Made by a program: the position numbers and the translations under genes. Under the pieces are notes generated by a model that searched no databases, was not told the DNA's origin, and saw only the letters and a list, made by a program, of their open reading frames with translations. From Luteolibacter sp. (GTDB taxonomy: Bacteria > Verrucomicrobiota > Verrucomicrobiia > Verrucomicrobiales > Akkermansiaceae), in assembly GCA_030828305.1 (NCBI GenBank), contig JAURCU010000004.1, positions 1 to 56,866 on the forward strand: DNA of 56,866 bases, written 5' to 3'. Shown here in pieces: positions 45,116 to 54,594 of this stretch; within the stretch, counting starts at the first letter, position 1; each line of letters begins with the position of its first letter.

Positions 45116-45303
45116 GCATGGAGATTGCGCAGCTCGTCTTCATCGAAAAAGCGCAAAACGACAAGGATTTGGGTTTTTAATAATGGTTTACAAGGAGCAG
45201 CCAAGACCCCCCTTTTGAAACACAGTCTCAATAATGAAGATTTGTTGATAAAATCCGCTCGGGCACTTGAAACATGGACATCCCGCACCGAGTATTGGAA
45301 GTT

Positions 45304-45645
45304 ATGAATTCCCGCCGTCATTTCCTACGCAGCATCATCGCTGGCTCCCCCCTCCTCATCGGTGCCAAGGCCCTCGCTCAAGACGCCCAGGCCGACGCTC
45401 CTGCCTCTGTTCCGGAAAATGATCCCGTCGCCATCGCCCTGGGCTACATCAAGGACGCCACCAAGGTGGATGCCGCGAAGTATCCCCAATATAAGGCCGG
45501 TCAGATCTGCGAAAACTGTGCCCTCTACACTGGGCCTGCCGGAAAAGAAGATGGCCCCTGCACCATCTTCCAGAACCGTTTGGTCGCTGCCAAGGGCTGG
45601 TGCGCCACCTACGCGCCCAAGCAGCCTGCAGCGCCTGCGCAATAA
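45304..45645 (+). CDS. High-potential iron-sulfur protein (HiPIP), Tat-exported
   Basis: This 113-residue protein is a HiPIP, a small periplasmic electron carrier with one [4Fe-4S] cluster. The N-terminus is a twin-arginine signal (SRRHFLRSIIAGSPLL, cleavage after about residue 25). The four ligands are C69, C72, C86 and C100 in the family pattern C-x2-C...C...G-W-C. HiPIPs shuttle electrons between cytochrome bc1-type complexes and terminal oxidases or reaction centres; which applies here is unknown. The ATG at 45304 fits the signal better than the upstream in-frame ATG 45274. Confidence 0.93.
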   Translation: MNSRRHFLRSIIAGSPLLIGAKALAQDAQADAPASVPENDPVAIALGYIKDATKVDAAKYPQYKAGQICENCALYTGPAGKEDGPCTIFQNRLVAAKGWCATYAPKQPAAPAQ

Positions 45646-45711
45646 ACTCTCAGGCTCGCGCGGCAATTTCGGCTTTGCCATCCGCAGACTCGACCATAGG
45701 CTCGGCGCGCA

Positions 45712-46719
45712 ATGAATTGTGCTGGCCCCAAGAACAAGATGGACCCAACCCTTCACAGGGAGCGGAAACCGGATTGGATCAAGGTCCGCCTGCCCAACAA
45801 CCCGGAGTTTTGGTCAACCAAGTCGCTGATTACCGACCTCAATCTGGTCACTGTCTGCGAGGAGGCCCAATGCCCCAACCGATGGGAGTGCTGGAGCCAG
45901 AAAACGGCGACCTTCATGATCGCTGGAGAAAAGTGTACCCGTGCCTGCGGCTTCTGTGCGGTCAAGACCGCAAAGCCAGATGCGCTTGAGGCCGACGAAC
46001 CCCAACGCGTGGCCGAGGCCACGCGTCGCATGGGACTGCGTCACGTGGTGATCACCGCAGTGGCCCGCGACGATTTGCGCGACGGTGGTGCCGAGCACTT
46101 CAAGCACACCATTGAGGCTGTGCGCGAAACCAATCCCGGAATCGTCATCGAAGTCCTCGTTCCCGATTTCAACGACCGCGACTGGGCCCTGCAAATGTGC
46201 ATGGACGCCCGCCCACACATCTTCAATCACAACATTGAGACCGTGGAGCGTCTGACTCCATTGGTACGCTCCCGCGCCAAATACGACCGCAGCCTGGCCG
46301 TGCTCAAGAAGGCCAAGGACATGGTCGGCGGCAAGGTCGCCACCAAAAGCGGCATCATGCTGGGCCTCGGTGAACGCCGAGACGAGATTCTCCAGGCCAT
46401 GGACGACCTCCGCGACCACGATGTCACCGTGCTGACCTTGGGACAATACCTGCGCCCAACCCCCAAGCACCTCCCTGTGGTGGAGTTCATCCACCCGGAC
46501 GCCTTCGCCCAATACAAGCAAATCGCCCTCGAGAAGGGTTTCCGCCACGTCGCCAGCGGCCCCCTGGTCCGAAGCTCCTACCACGCCGCTGATTTCAAAC
46601 CGGAAGAGGACATCATCGACGAGATCGAAGCCGATGTGCGCGCCGCCAAGGGTGTTGAACTTGGCCCCGAACACCTGCCCATCCCCGCGGCCAAGCCCGG
46701 TTTGGATCAGCCGGTGTAA
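45712..46719 (+). CDS. lipA: Lipoyl synthase
   Basis: LipA inserts two sulfurs into octanoyl groups on lipoyl-domain proteins. The 335-residue radical SAM enzyme has both clusters: the auxiliary-cluster motif C-x4-C-x5-C (CEEAQCPNRWEC) and the radical SAM motif C-x3-C-x2-C (CTRACGFC), plus the terminal R-S-S-Y (VRSSYHA) that supplies the serine ligand. Starts at ATG 45712 or ATG 45739 (MDPTLHRERKPDW) are both possible. No lipB is adjacent. It is 66 bases after the HiPIP gene and 12 bases before the EVE-domain gene. Confidence 0.96.
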   Translation: MNCAGPKNKMDPTLHRERKPDWIKVRLPNNPEFWSTKSLITDLNLVTVCEEAQCPNRWECWSQKTATFMIAGEKCTRACGFCAVKTAKPDALEADEPQRVAEATRRMGLRHVVITAVARDDLRDGGAEHFKHTIEAVRETNPGIVIEVLVPDFNDRDWALQMCMDARPHIFNHNIETVERLTPLVRSRAKYDRSLAVLKKAKDMVGGKVATKSGIMLGLGERRDEILQAMDDLRDHDVTVLTLGQYLRPTPKHLPVVEFIHPDAFAQYKQIALEKGFRHVASGPLVRSSYHAADFKPEEDIIDEIEADVRAAKGVELGPEHLPIPAAKPGLDQPV

Positions 46720-46731
46720 TCAACAGACCTC

Positions 46732-47196
46732 ATGAAATACTGGCTGATCAAATCCGAGCCCGACGTTTTCTCCATCGACGACCTCAAAAAGGTCAAACGC
46801 GAAGCCTGGGACGGAGTCCGCAACTACCAGGCACGCAACTTCATGATGAAGGAAATGAAACCCGGCGACCTCGCCCTATTCTACCACTCCAATGCCAAGC
46901 CCCCTGGCGTGGCCGGCATCGCAAAAGTCGCCGGTGAGACCTACCCAGACCCCACCCAGTTCGATAAAAGAAGCGATTATTACGATTCGAAGTCCAAGCA
47001 GGACAATCCACGCTGGTGGCTCGTGGACTTCCAATTCGTCAAGAAGTTCAAGCAAGAGGTCCCGCTCGACGCCCTCAAGGCCGACAATCAACTCTCCGAA
47101 ATGATGGTATGCCAGAAAGGCACCCGGCTCTCCATCACTCCAGTGCAAGCCAAGCATTACGAGCGGGTCTTGAAACTCGCAGGCGAAAAAGCCTAG
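46732..47196 (+). CDS. EVE-domain (PUA-like) protein
   Basis: This 154-residue protein consists of one EVE domain, a PUA/YTH-related fold that binds modified bases in RNA or DNA. Signatures are YWLIKSEPDVFSIDDL, WDGVRNYQARNFM, MKPGDLALFYHSN and PRWWLVDF. Single-domain EVE proteins (the YTH-like aromatic cage, here with the W and F residues of WDGVRNY and WWLVDF) are common; the ligand of this one is unknown. It follows lipA by 12 bases. Its association with modified-nucleotide recognition is family knowledge. Confidence 0.9.
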   Translation: MKYWLIKSEPDVFSIDDLKKVKREAWDGVRNYQARNFMMKEMKPGDLALFYHSNAKPPGVAGIAKVAGETYPDPTQFDKRSDYYDSKSKQDNPRWWLVDFQFVKKFKQEVPLDALKADNQLSEMMVCQKGTRLSITPVQAKHYERVLKLAGEKA

Positions 47197-47207
47197 TCTC
47201 CTTAGCT

Positions 47208-47312
47208 ATGGTCAAATTCCTGCTGTTTCTGATCTTCACTGTCACATCCCTTGTGCTCTTGGCCACGGGACTCATTTGGTATCTGAGTGCCACAACGGAA
47301 CTCAGCCGCTGA
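47208..47312 (+). CDS. 34-residue single-helix membrane peptide
   Basis: ATG 47208 opens a 34-codon frame encoding one strongly hydrophobic helix after a Lys (VKFLLFLIFTVTSLVLLATG) and a polar end with Trp-Tyr (LIWYLSATTELSR). It lies 11 bases after the EVE gene stop and ends just before the convergent J-domain gene. Composition and position support a real small membrane protein; homologues cannot be checked here. Confidence 0.5.
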   Translation: MVKFLLFLIFTVTSLVLLATGLIWYLSATTELSR

Positions 47313-47317
47313 GACAA

Positions 47318-47863
47318 TCACATCAAGCGAGTGTAGATTGCGCGCAGGCTGGCCTGCCACTTTTCGAGAAAGGTGAGGTCACGGCACCAGTCGAGAGCGG
47401 GCTCCAGCAGCGCTACTTCTGCGCCCTCAAGACCGGCAAACTTGCCCACGATGCCGCCCACCAGCATCTCGATGCGGCTCTGGCATAGCTCCACTTGCTC
47501 CCGACAAAGCTGGGTCTCGTTCTCGAGCATGGCCCTGGCAAGGGCACTTTGAGCAGCTTCACGTTTTCTAATCAGGGCTTCGGCATGCTGGGTCACCTTG
47601 CCCACCCTGGCGAACTCATCCATGAGTTGATTGCTGATGGAACCACGCGCATTTACTTCAAGCCCCTTGAACTCAAGCCACGTTTTGAGTCGTCTCGCCG
47701 GACTTTGCAGGATGTCGACAGCCGCTTGAAGCCGGGCAAATGCCTCTTCGCTGCCACCGGCATCAGGATGGGCCCACTTGCCCGCTTCACGAAAGACCCG
47801 GTTGAGTTCTTCACGGCCAATCACCAGGCAGGGCTTGAGACCGAGGACTTCAAAGGCATTCAC
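47318..47863 (-). CDS. J-domain protein, HscB-like
   Basis: This 181-residue protein has an N-terminal J-domain with the HPD motif at residues 32-34 (WAHPDAGG), preceded by a helix (EELNRVFREAGK) and followed by ARLQAAVDILQSPARRLKTWLE. J-domains stimulate ATP hydrolysis by Hsp70. The remaining helices, about 95 residues, resemble the C-terminal three-helix part of HscB, the iron-sulfur co-chaperone, but no isc genes are present and no symbol is given. Its ATG overlaps the purF stop (ATGA), so it is translated with purF; PurF itself often carries an Fe-S cluster, which makes the pairing suggestive. Confidence 0.75.
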   Translation of the reverse strand: MNAFEVLGLKPCLVIGREELNRVFREAGKWAHPDAGGSEEAFARLQAAVDILQSPARRLKTWLEFKGLEVNARGSISNQLMDEFARVGKVTQHAEALIRKREAAQSALARAMLENETQLCREQVELCQSRIEMLVGGIVGKFAGLEGAEVALLEPALDWCRDLTFLEKWQASLRAIYTRLM

Positions 47864-49785
47864 AGTGGCAGATCATAGGATCGTCCTCCCACGCCTTCGT
47901 ACCAACGAATGTAGGCTAGGTTGACCATGGAGTAGCCGCCGGAGGTCGGGTAGTTACCAGTGAAATACCAGTCACCACATTCACCCTCGATGGAATCGTG
48001 CAGGTTCTCAATGGTTTGGTAGATCACTTCAACCTCGCCGGCCCAGTCCGTGTCTTCGGGATAGACCATGCGGCTAATTTCCGCGGAAATCTCTTCAGCT
48101 GAGAAATCCTCGTAGACGCGTTGCACGCAGTTGCGGCGCTCTTCGATTGGTTTTTCAAGCTCGCCACGGCAGACGTCGTAGATTTGATCCAGCAGTGACT
48201 GGCGACCGGCCTTGCGATGCAGGGCCACCGCCGCTTGGAAAGCGATGAACTTGCCCAGCTCCGACATATCAATGCCGTAGCAATCGGGATAGCGGATCTG
48301 GGGTGCGGTGGAGCAGACAACGATCTTGGCTGGATGAGTGCGGGCGAGAATCTTGAGAATGGACTTTTTGAGCGTAGTGCCACGCACGATGGAATCATCG
48401 AGCGCCACCAGATTATCACCCGGATTGATGACCCCGTAGCTGATGTCGTAGACATGAGAGACCAACTGGTCTCGGCCCTTCTCCTGTGAGATAAAGGTGC
48501 GCATTTTAATATCCTTGTGCGCGATTTTTTCTCCTGTGGGCCAGTTGCGCATGATGAGGTCATCCAGCATATCCTCAGACACTTCACCCTTTTTAGAGGC
48601 TTCAAGGATCGCATCTCGAACCATCTCGCGGCGATACTCGCGCAGCCCGTCCATCAGACCCAAATAACCGATCTCAGCAGTGTTGGGAATGTAGGAGAAC
48701 ACTGTTTTATCGAAGGCGTGGTCGATGGCCTTGACCACTTGGGGCACGAGGGCAGCACCCATGGCCTTGCGCTCCTTATAGATCTGAGGGTCGTTGCCTC
48801 GGGAAAAATAGATCTTCTCGAAGGAGCAGGGCGTGCAGGGCCGAGGCTCGGAGAAGGAGGTCGTGGAAATCCCGCCATTGGCTTTGATGGTCACCACCTT
48901 ACCGGGTTCAATCGCCTGCACCTCATCAGCCTCTGCCTCGAACACGGTCATCAGGGGCACCCGCTCGGAAGCGAAGGCAATGACCTCATCATTGATCAGC
49001 ATGTGGCAGGGGCGGATGCCGCGCGGATCGCGCATGACAAACATGTCGCCGTTACCAATGGCTCCACAGATGGCATAGCCACCATCCCAGGCATCCGCGG
49101 AATCGGAGACAAGTTTCGGAAGGTCCAGGCGCGCGGAAATTTCGTTGGGGATCTCGGCACCCGGCATGCCACTGTCGCGCAGCTCGTGGTAGAGCGCGGT
49201 GTGTGCCTCGTCGAGGTGGTAACCGATCTCCTCAAGGACTGTCTGGGTATCGGTACCAAAGACCGGATGTTGACCTCGGTTGATGAGCACTTGATTGAGC
49301 TCAGCCGCATTGGTCATATTGAAGTTACCCAAAACCATCAGGGTGCGGGTTGGCCAGTTACTGCGGCGCAGGTAAGGGTGACAACCACCCTCGTCAAAGT
49401 CGCCGGACGTGCCGTAGCGCAGGTGCCCCATCAGAATTTCGCCGCCAAAGTCGAAATTGGACTTCACGCTGATCGGATCGCTGCTATCGAGGCGACCTTT
49501 GCGCTTCATCTTGTAGAAACCCTTGATTTCCTTGCGGAAGATTTCAGCCAGCGCATCCTTCTCGATGCCACGGCGGCGGTGGATGTAGGGCTGCCCCAGG
49601 GGCATGTCGAGCTTCACGCAGCCTATGCCCGTGCCATCCTGACCACGGTTGTGCTGCTTCTCCATCAGCAGGAAGAGCTTGTTGAAACCCCAGAGACAGG
49701 TGCCGTAGCGGTCTTTGTAATAAGCGAGGGGTTTTCGCAGGCGCACGGCGGCAATGCCGCATTCGTGTTTGAGAAAGTCGCTCAT
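47860..49785 (-). CDS. purF: Amidophosphoribosyltransferase
   Basis: PurF makes phosphoribosylamine from PRPP and glutamine, the first committed purine step. The 641-residue protein is longer than the usual 470-510. It has an eight-residue propeptide before the nucleophile Cys9 (ECGIAAV), Ntn-hydrolase blocks (GHLRYGTSG, LGNFN, GDMFVMRDPRGIRP), a PRPP-binding loop NLVALDDSIVRGTTLKK, and CSTAPQIRYPDCYGID, which contains a likely Fe-S cysteine. The extra length is in the C-terminal part, ending with YEGVGGRSYDLPL. It lies between purM upstream (27 bases) and the J-domain gene downstream. A long plus-strand open frame over this gene is a shadow. Confidence 0.95.
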   Translation of the reverse strand: MSDFLKHECGIAAVRLRKPLAYYKDRYGTCLWGFNKLFLLMEKQHNRGQDGTGIGCVKLDMPLGQPYIHRRRGIEKDALAEIFRKEIKGFYKMKRKGRLDSSDPISVKSNFDFGGEILMGHLRYGTSGDFDEGGCHPYLRRSNWPTRTLMVLGNFNMTNAAELNQVLINRGQHPVFGTDTQTVLEEIGYHLDEAHTALYHELRDSGMPGAEIPNEISARLDLPKLVSDSADAWDGGYAICGAIGNGDMFVMRDPRGIRPCHMLINDEVIAFASERVPLMTVFEAEADEVQAIEPGKVVTIKANGGISTTSFSEPRPCTPCSFEKIYFSRGNDPQIYKERKAMGAALVPQVVKAIDHAFDKTVFSYIPNTAEIGYLGLMDGLREYRREMVRDAILEASKKGEVSEDMLDDLIMRNWPTGEKIAHKDIKMRTFISQEKGRDQLVSHVYDISYGVINPGDNLVALDDSIVRGTTLKKSILKILARTHPAKIVVCSTAPQIRYPDCYGIDMSELGKFIAFQAAVALHRKAGRQSLLDQIYDVCRGELEKPIEERRNCVQRVYEDFSAEEISAEISRMVYPEDTDWAGEVEVIYQTIENLHDSIEGECGDWYFTGNYPTSGGYSMVNLAYIRWYEGVGGRSYDLPL

Positions 49786-49812
49786 GCCGCAGGGGGAAAA
49801 TTCATGCTGTGT

Positions 49813-50808
49813 TTATTCGCCGGAAACTTTGACGCGGACTCCCTCTTGGGAGACCATGCTGCCGATGACCGTGCCGCCGGGGCCGGCCTTGAGTGCAGCG
49901 GCGACATCGGCTTCATCGACAATGCTGACCCAACCGATGCCCATATTGAAGGTGTGGAAGCGGTCCTCGGCGTCGACGTGCCTGAAAAGTTTGTCAGCTC
50001 CTGGCATTTCCCATTTGGGAATTTCCAGCTCAGCTCCCATACCACGGAACAGGCGCTCAAGGTTTTCGGGAAGCCCCCCACCTGTAATGTGGGCCATAGC
50101 CTTGGGACGCACACCGGATTTCTTGAGATCGCTGGTAACATCATGATAGAGGCGGGTCGGCTTGAGCCAGGCCGTGAGTTCCTCTTCGCTGACCTCACCG
50201 GGGAAATCATCGAGCACGCGGCGCACCAGGGACCAGCCATTGGCATGGATGCTGTCCGAAGCGTAGCCGACAAGCACATCACCCACCGCCAGAGTTGTGG
50301 GATCAATCAGCATGCTCTTTTCGGCGGCCCCGATGCAGAAGCCGGAGAGCTCGATCACATTCTCTGGGACAATGCCCGGCATTTCAGCGGTCTCACCACC
50401 AGCCAGAATACAATTGCAAGCCTCGAGGTAGTCGCACATGCCGGCGATCAGGCGGGTAATTTTTTCTTCATCAAGGGCGGCAATGCCGATGTAGTCGAGA
50501 AAGAGCAGCGGGTCACCACCGGTGGTCAGAATATCATTCACGCTCATCGCCACCAGGTCCTTGCCGGCGATATCGAGCAGGTCGCGCTTGAGAAGCACTT
50601 CAAGCTTGGTGCCGACCCCATCGCAGCCGGTGACGATGACCGGCTCCCTGTAATCACTGAGGTCGTAGCAAGCCGCAAAGAGGCCGAAAGCACCCATCAA
50701 TTTTCGGCTATGTTGGGTGCGTGCCACATGTGCCTTGATGTCTCCCACCAGGGCAGCTGCCTTGCGCGTGTCCACTCCTGCCTGTTGATAAGTCAATTTG
50801 CCCGCCAT
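49813..50808 (-). CDS. purM: Phosphoribosylformylglycinamidine cyclo-ligase
   Basis: PurM closes the imidazole ring of AIR from FGAM with ATP. The 331-residue protein has the family blocks YQQAGVDTRK, GCDGVGTKLEV, MSVNDILTTGGDPLLFLDYI, ILAGGETAEMPG, ASDSIHANGWSLVR and AHITGGGLPENL. Start ATG 50808 is preceded by a 130-base gap from the divergent oxidoreductase gene. It is the first gene of a purM-purF-J-domain unit. PurL, the enzyme that feeds it, is 16 kb away. Confidence 0.96.
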   Translation of the reverse strand: MAGKLTYQQAGVDTRKAAALVGDIKAHVARTQHSRKLMGAFGLFAACYDLSDYREPVIVTGCDGVGTKLEVLLKRDLLDIAGKDLVAMSVNDILTTGGDPLLFLDYIGIAALDEEKITRLIAGMCDYLEACNCILAGGETAEMPGIVPENVIELSGFCIGAAEKSMLIDPTTLAVGDVLVGYASDSIHANGWSLVRRVLDDFPGEVSEEELTAWLKPTRLYHDVTSDLKKSGVRPKAMAHITGGGLPENLERLFRGMGAELEIPKWEMPGADKLFRHVDAEDRFHTFNMGIGWVSIVDEADVAAALKAGPGGTVIGSMVSQEGVRVKVSGE

Positions 50809-50938
50809 GTGCCGATTGGATCGTGAACGAAGTTCTACATTCCTCCGTGCTGCGTCACGCAGAAAATCCCCCAGAGCAATAGTTTACGCCAATCACCGGG
50901 ATTGACAGTGCCCCAGCTCTCGCCTCCCATCTTATGGA

Positions 50939-52186
50939 ATGCCCGAGCACGGAGACAGATTACTGATCATAGGCGGAGGCATCATCGGCCTTTGCACCGC
51001 CATGCAGGCGCAAAAGGCGGGTTTTCAGGTCACCTTGCTCGAGCGGGGAGGCCAACTTGCTCCGAACTGCTCAAGTGCTAATGCCGGCATGATCGTGCCC
51101 AGTCACTTTACTCCTCTGGCGGCCCCCGGAATGATGATGCAGGGTCTGCGCTGGCTCTTCAATCCGGAGAGCCCCTTTGCCATCAAGCCCAGTCTCTCAC
51201 TGGACATGGCGCGCTGGGGTTGGATCTTCTGCCGCCATTCCAATAGTCGACATGTGGCAGCGTCTCGAAAACTGCTATGCGAACTTCACATGGAAAGCCG
51301 CCAGCTCTTTATCGACTGGGCCAAGGAGTTTGATTTCGGACTCAAGACCAAGGGGCTTCTCATGCTGTGCCGAGACCCCAAGGTCCTCGAAGAGGAGGCC
51401 AAAATTGTGGAACAGGCCTGCAGGCTGGGTTTGCGTGCCGAAGTGCTCGATGCTGCCGGAGTCGCCAAGCTCGAGCCCGGCATCGACATCGACGTCGTCG
51501 GAGCGCTTTACCACGCTGAAGATGCCCACCTCGACCCGGCTCTTCTCATCAATGGCCTCAAACATCGCTTTGCCGAGGCAGGCGGCACGATCCACTACCA
51601 CTGCCCGGTGGCTCGGCTCGAGCACCACAATGGCCGCGTGCGCGCCGTGCACGGCACTGGAGGCTGCTTTGAGGCGGATCAATTCGTGATCGCCGGTGGA
51701 TCGTGGACTCCCGAACTGGTGCGCGATCTGGGTCTGCGCCTGCCGCTTCAACCCGGTAAAGGCTACTCGCTAACCCTGAAGGCGCCCGCCCAGCTACCTG
51801 CTATCTGCTCTTTACTCGCGGAGGCCCGCGTCGCCATCACCCCCATGGGCTCCAGCCTGCGGGTTGCCGGCACCATGGAAATCGGCGGCCTCAATCACGA
51901 AATCAACCCGCGCCGCATACAGGGCATCATCAAGTCGGTGCAGAACTACTACCCCGCCATCAAGCAAAACGCTTTCGAGCGCCTCGAGCCCTGGGTTGGT
52001 CTTCGCCCCGTCTCACCCGACGGCCTGCCCTACCTCGGTCCCGCCCCCGGCATCGACAACCTCATCATTGCCAGTGGTCACGCCATGATGGGCCTCAGCT
52101 TGGCACCCGTGACCGGCATGCGTGTCACCGCCATGCTTGCAGGTGAGGCGCCCATTGCGCAGCTTGATCCAGGGCGGTTTGAGTGA
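50939..52186 (+). CDS. FAD-dependent D-amino acid dehydrogenase (DadA/hydroxyproline type)
   Basis: This 415-residue flavoprotein has the FAD dinucleotide-binding motif LLIIGGGIIGL near residue 8 and the DAO-family layout (ANAGMIVPSH, then YSLTLKAP and the C-terminal WVGLRPVSPDGLPYLGPA and ASGHAMMGLSLAP). It oxidises a D-amino or imino acid to a keto acid or imine. The neighbour 43 bases downstream is a proline-racemase-family epimerase, and this pair is characteristic of 4-hydroxyproline breakdown, in which cis-4-hydroxy-D-proline is the dehydrogenase substrate; D-proline or D-Ala-type substrates remain possible. It is divergent from purM. Confidence 0.85.
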   Translation: MPEHGDRLLIIGGGIIGLCTAMQAQKAGFQVTLLERGGQLAPNCSSANAGMIVPSHFTPLAAPGMMMQGLRWLFNPESPFAIKPSLSLDMARWGWIFCRHSNSRHVAASRKLLCELHMESRQLFIDWAKEFDFGLKTKGLLMLCRDPKVLEEEAKIVEQACRLGLRAEVLDAAGVAKLEPGIDIDVVGALYHAEDAHLDPALLINGLKHRFAEAGGTIHYHCPVARLEHHNGRVRAVHGTGGCFEADQFVIAGGSWTPELVRDLGLRLPLQPGKGYSLTLKAPAQLPAICSLLAEARVAITPMGSSLRVAGTMEIGGLNHEINPRRIQGIIKSVQNYYPAIKQNAFERLEPWVGLRPVSPDGLPYLGPAPGIDNLIIASGHAMMGLSLAPVTGMRVTAMLAGEAPIAQLDPGRFE

Positions 52187-52229
52187 ATCGAACATCCCGC
52201 ATGCATTGACCAGGGACCAAGGACAAAAA

Positions 52230-53159
52230 ATGAAAGTCATCGACTCCCACACCATCGGCGAACCCACGCGTATCGTCATCGAGGGCGGACCCGATCTCGG
52301 AAACGGTCCGCTATGTGAGCGCGCAGCCAAACTCAATGCCCATCATGATCACATCAGGCGCGCGGTCTGCCTTGAGCCCCGTGGTCACGATGCTGTGGTC
52401 GGCGGCCTGCTAGTCGAACCATACGAAGCCGACTGCGATGCTGGCATCATCTTCTTCAACAACCGCAGCACGCTGGGCATGTGCATCCATGGCACGATTG
52501 GATTGATTGCCACCCTACGCCACATGGGGCGCCTGAGCACTTCTTTTTGTCGCATCGATACGCCTGCCGGCGTGGTCACAGCTGAGGTAGATGGAAATAA
52601 AGTCAGTGTAACCAACGTCGCCTGTTACCGCACCCATAAGAACCTTAGCATTGCAGTCCCTGGCTACGGCACCATCACCGGCGACATCGCCTGGGGCGGC
52701 AACTGGTTCTTCCTGATCAACTCCCAAGGGCCTGCCATCGCCGACTCCACGGCACGTGAACTCACCCTCTTTGCAGAACTGATACGCAAGGCTTTGATCG
52801 ATGCCGGCATCTCTGCAATTGACGGCCGGGAGATCGACCATATTGAGCTCTTTTGGCCCCCCAGCGATTCAAAGATAGCTGACAGCTGCAACTTCGTGCT
52901 CTGTCCCGGAGGCGCCTACGACCGCTCTCCATGCGGAACCGGTCTCAGCGCCAAGCTCGCCTGCCTCGCTGCTGATGGCGAACTGGAGCCCGGGGAACTC
53001 TGGCGTCAGGCCAGCATTCTGGGTCAAGTCTTCGAAGGCAGTTACCAACTACTCGAAGACTGCAAGATCTCACCGCGTGTGACCGGCGAGGCTTGGATCA
53101 CCGGGGAGAGCACCTACCACTTCGATGCGAATGACCCGTTTGCGTATGGGATGGTTTGA
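52230..53159 (+). CDS. Proline racemase / 4-hydroxyproline 2-epimerase family protein
   Basis: This 309-residue enzyme belongs to the proline racemase superfamily. It starts with IDSHTIGEPTRIVIEGGP, and both catalytic cysteines are present: the first in LGMCIHGTIG (usually MCGHGTIG, here with Ile after Cys) and the second in DRSPCGTGLSAKLA. The dehydrogenase partner suggests 4-hydroxyproline 2-epimerase activity, converting trans-4-hydroxy-L-proline to the cis-D form; true proline racemase or trans-3-hydroxyproline dehydratase is less likely because Cys2 is kept. Start ATG 52230 directly follows an A6 stretch and a GACCAAGGAC repeat. Confidence 0.88.
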   Translation: MKVIDSHTIGEPTRIVIEGGPDLGNGPLCERAAKLNAHHDHIRRAVCLEPRGHDAVVGGLLVEPYEADCDAGIIFFNNRSTLGMCIHGTIGLIATLRHMGRLSTSFCRIDTPAGVVTAEVDGNKVSVTNVACYRTHKNLSIAVPGYGTITGDIAWGGNWFFLINSQGPAIADSTARELTLFAELIRKALIDAGISAIDGREIDHIELFWPPSDSKIADSCNFVLCPGGAYDRSPCGTGLSAKLACLAADGELEPGELWRQASILGQVFEGSYQLLEDCKISPRVTGEAWITGESTYHFDANDPFAYGMV

Positions 53160-53167
53160 TCAACGGC

Positions 53168-53205
53168 CAACCAAGAACTCAGAAAGAGGAACCCCTAACA
53201 AAGAA

Positions 53206-53230
<25 letters not shown>
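53168..53230. repeat. GAAC/CCAAGAAC repeat tract with hairpin in gltA 3' end
   Basis: ACCAAGAACTC, AGAGGAACCCC and AAGAACTAGGAAC units lie between the convergent epimerase and gltA stops. A hairpin (CTCGCC, loop AATA, GGCGAG; 53215-53230) lies inside the last codons of gltA, 12 bases before its stop, a variant of the stop-overlapping placement. Confidence 0.55.
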
Positions 53231-54492
<1,262 letters not shown>

Positions 54493-54594
54493 CTCGGGGG
54501 GAATTAAACCTCTTGATTGGGGCTGTTCCAGTGTTCTTTGCACAATTTTCGGGAGTTTGGATTGAATAGGGTGATTGAAAGGACCGATCAGCTG

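Noticed and set aside
48517..50826. 769-codon plus-strand open frame opposite purF and purM
   Set aside because: It lies fully antisense to two clear purine genes and its translation, rich in Gly, His and Val, matches no family; it is a codon-bias shadow in GC-rich DNA.
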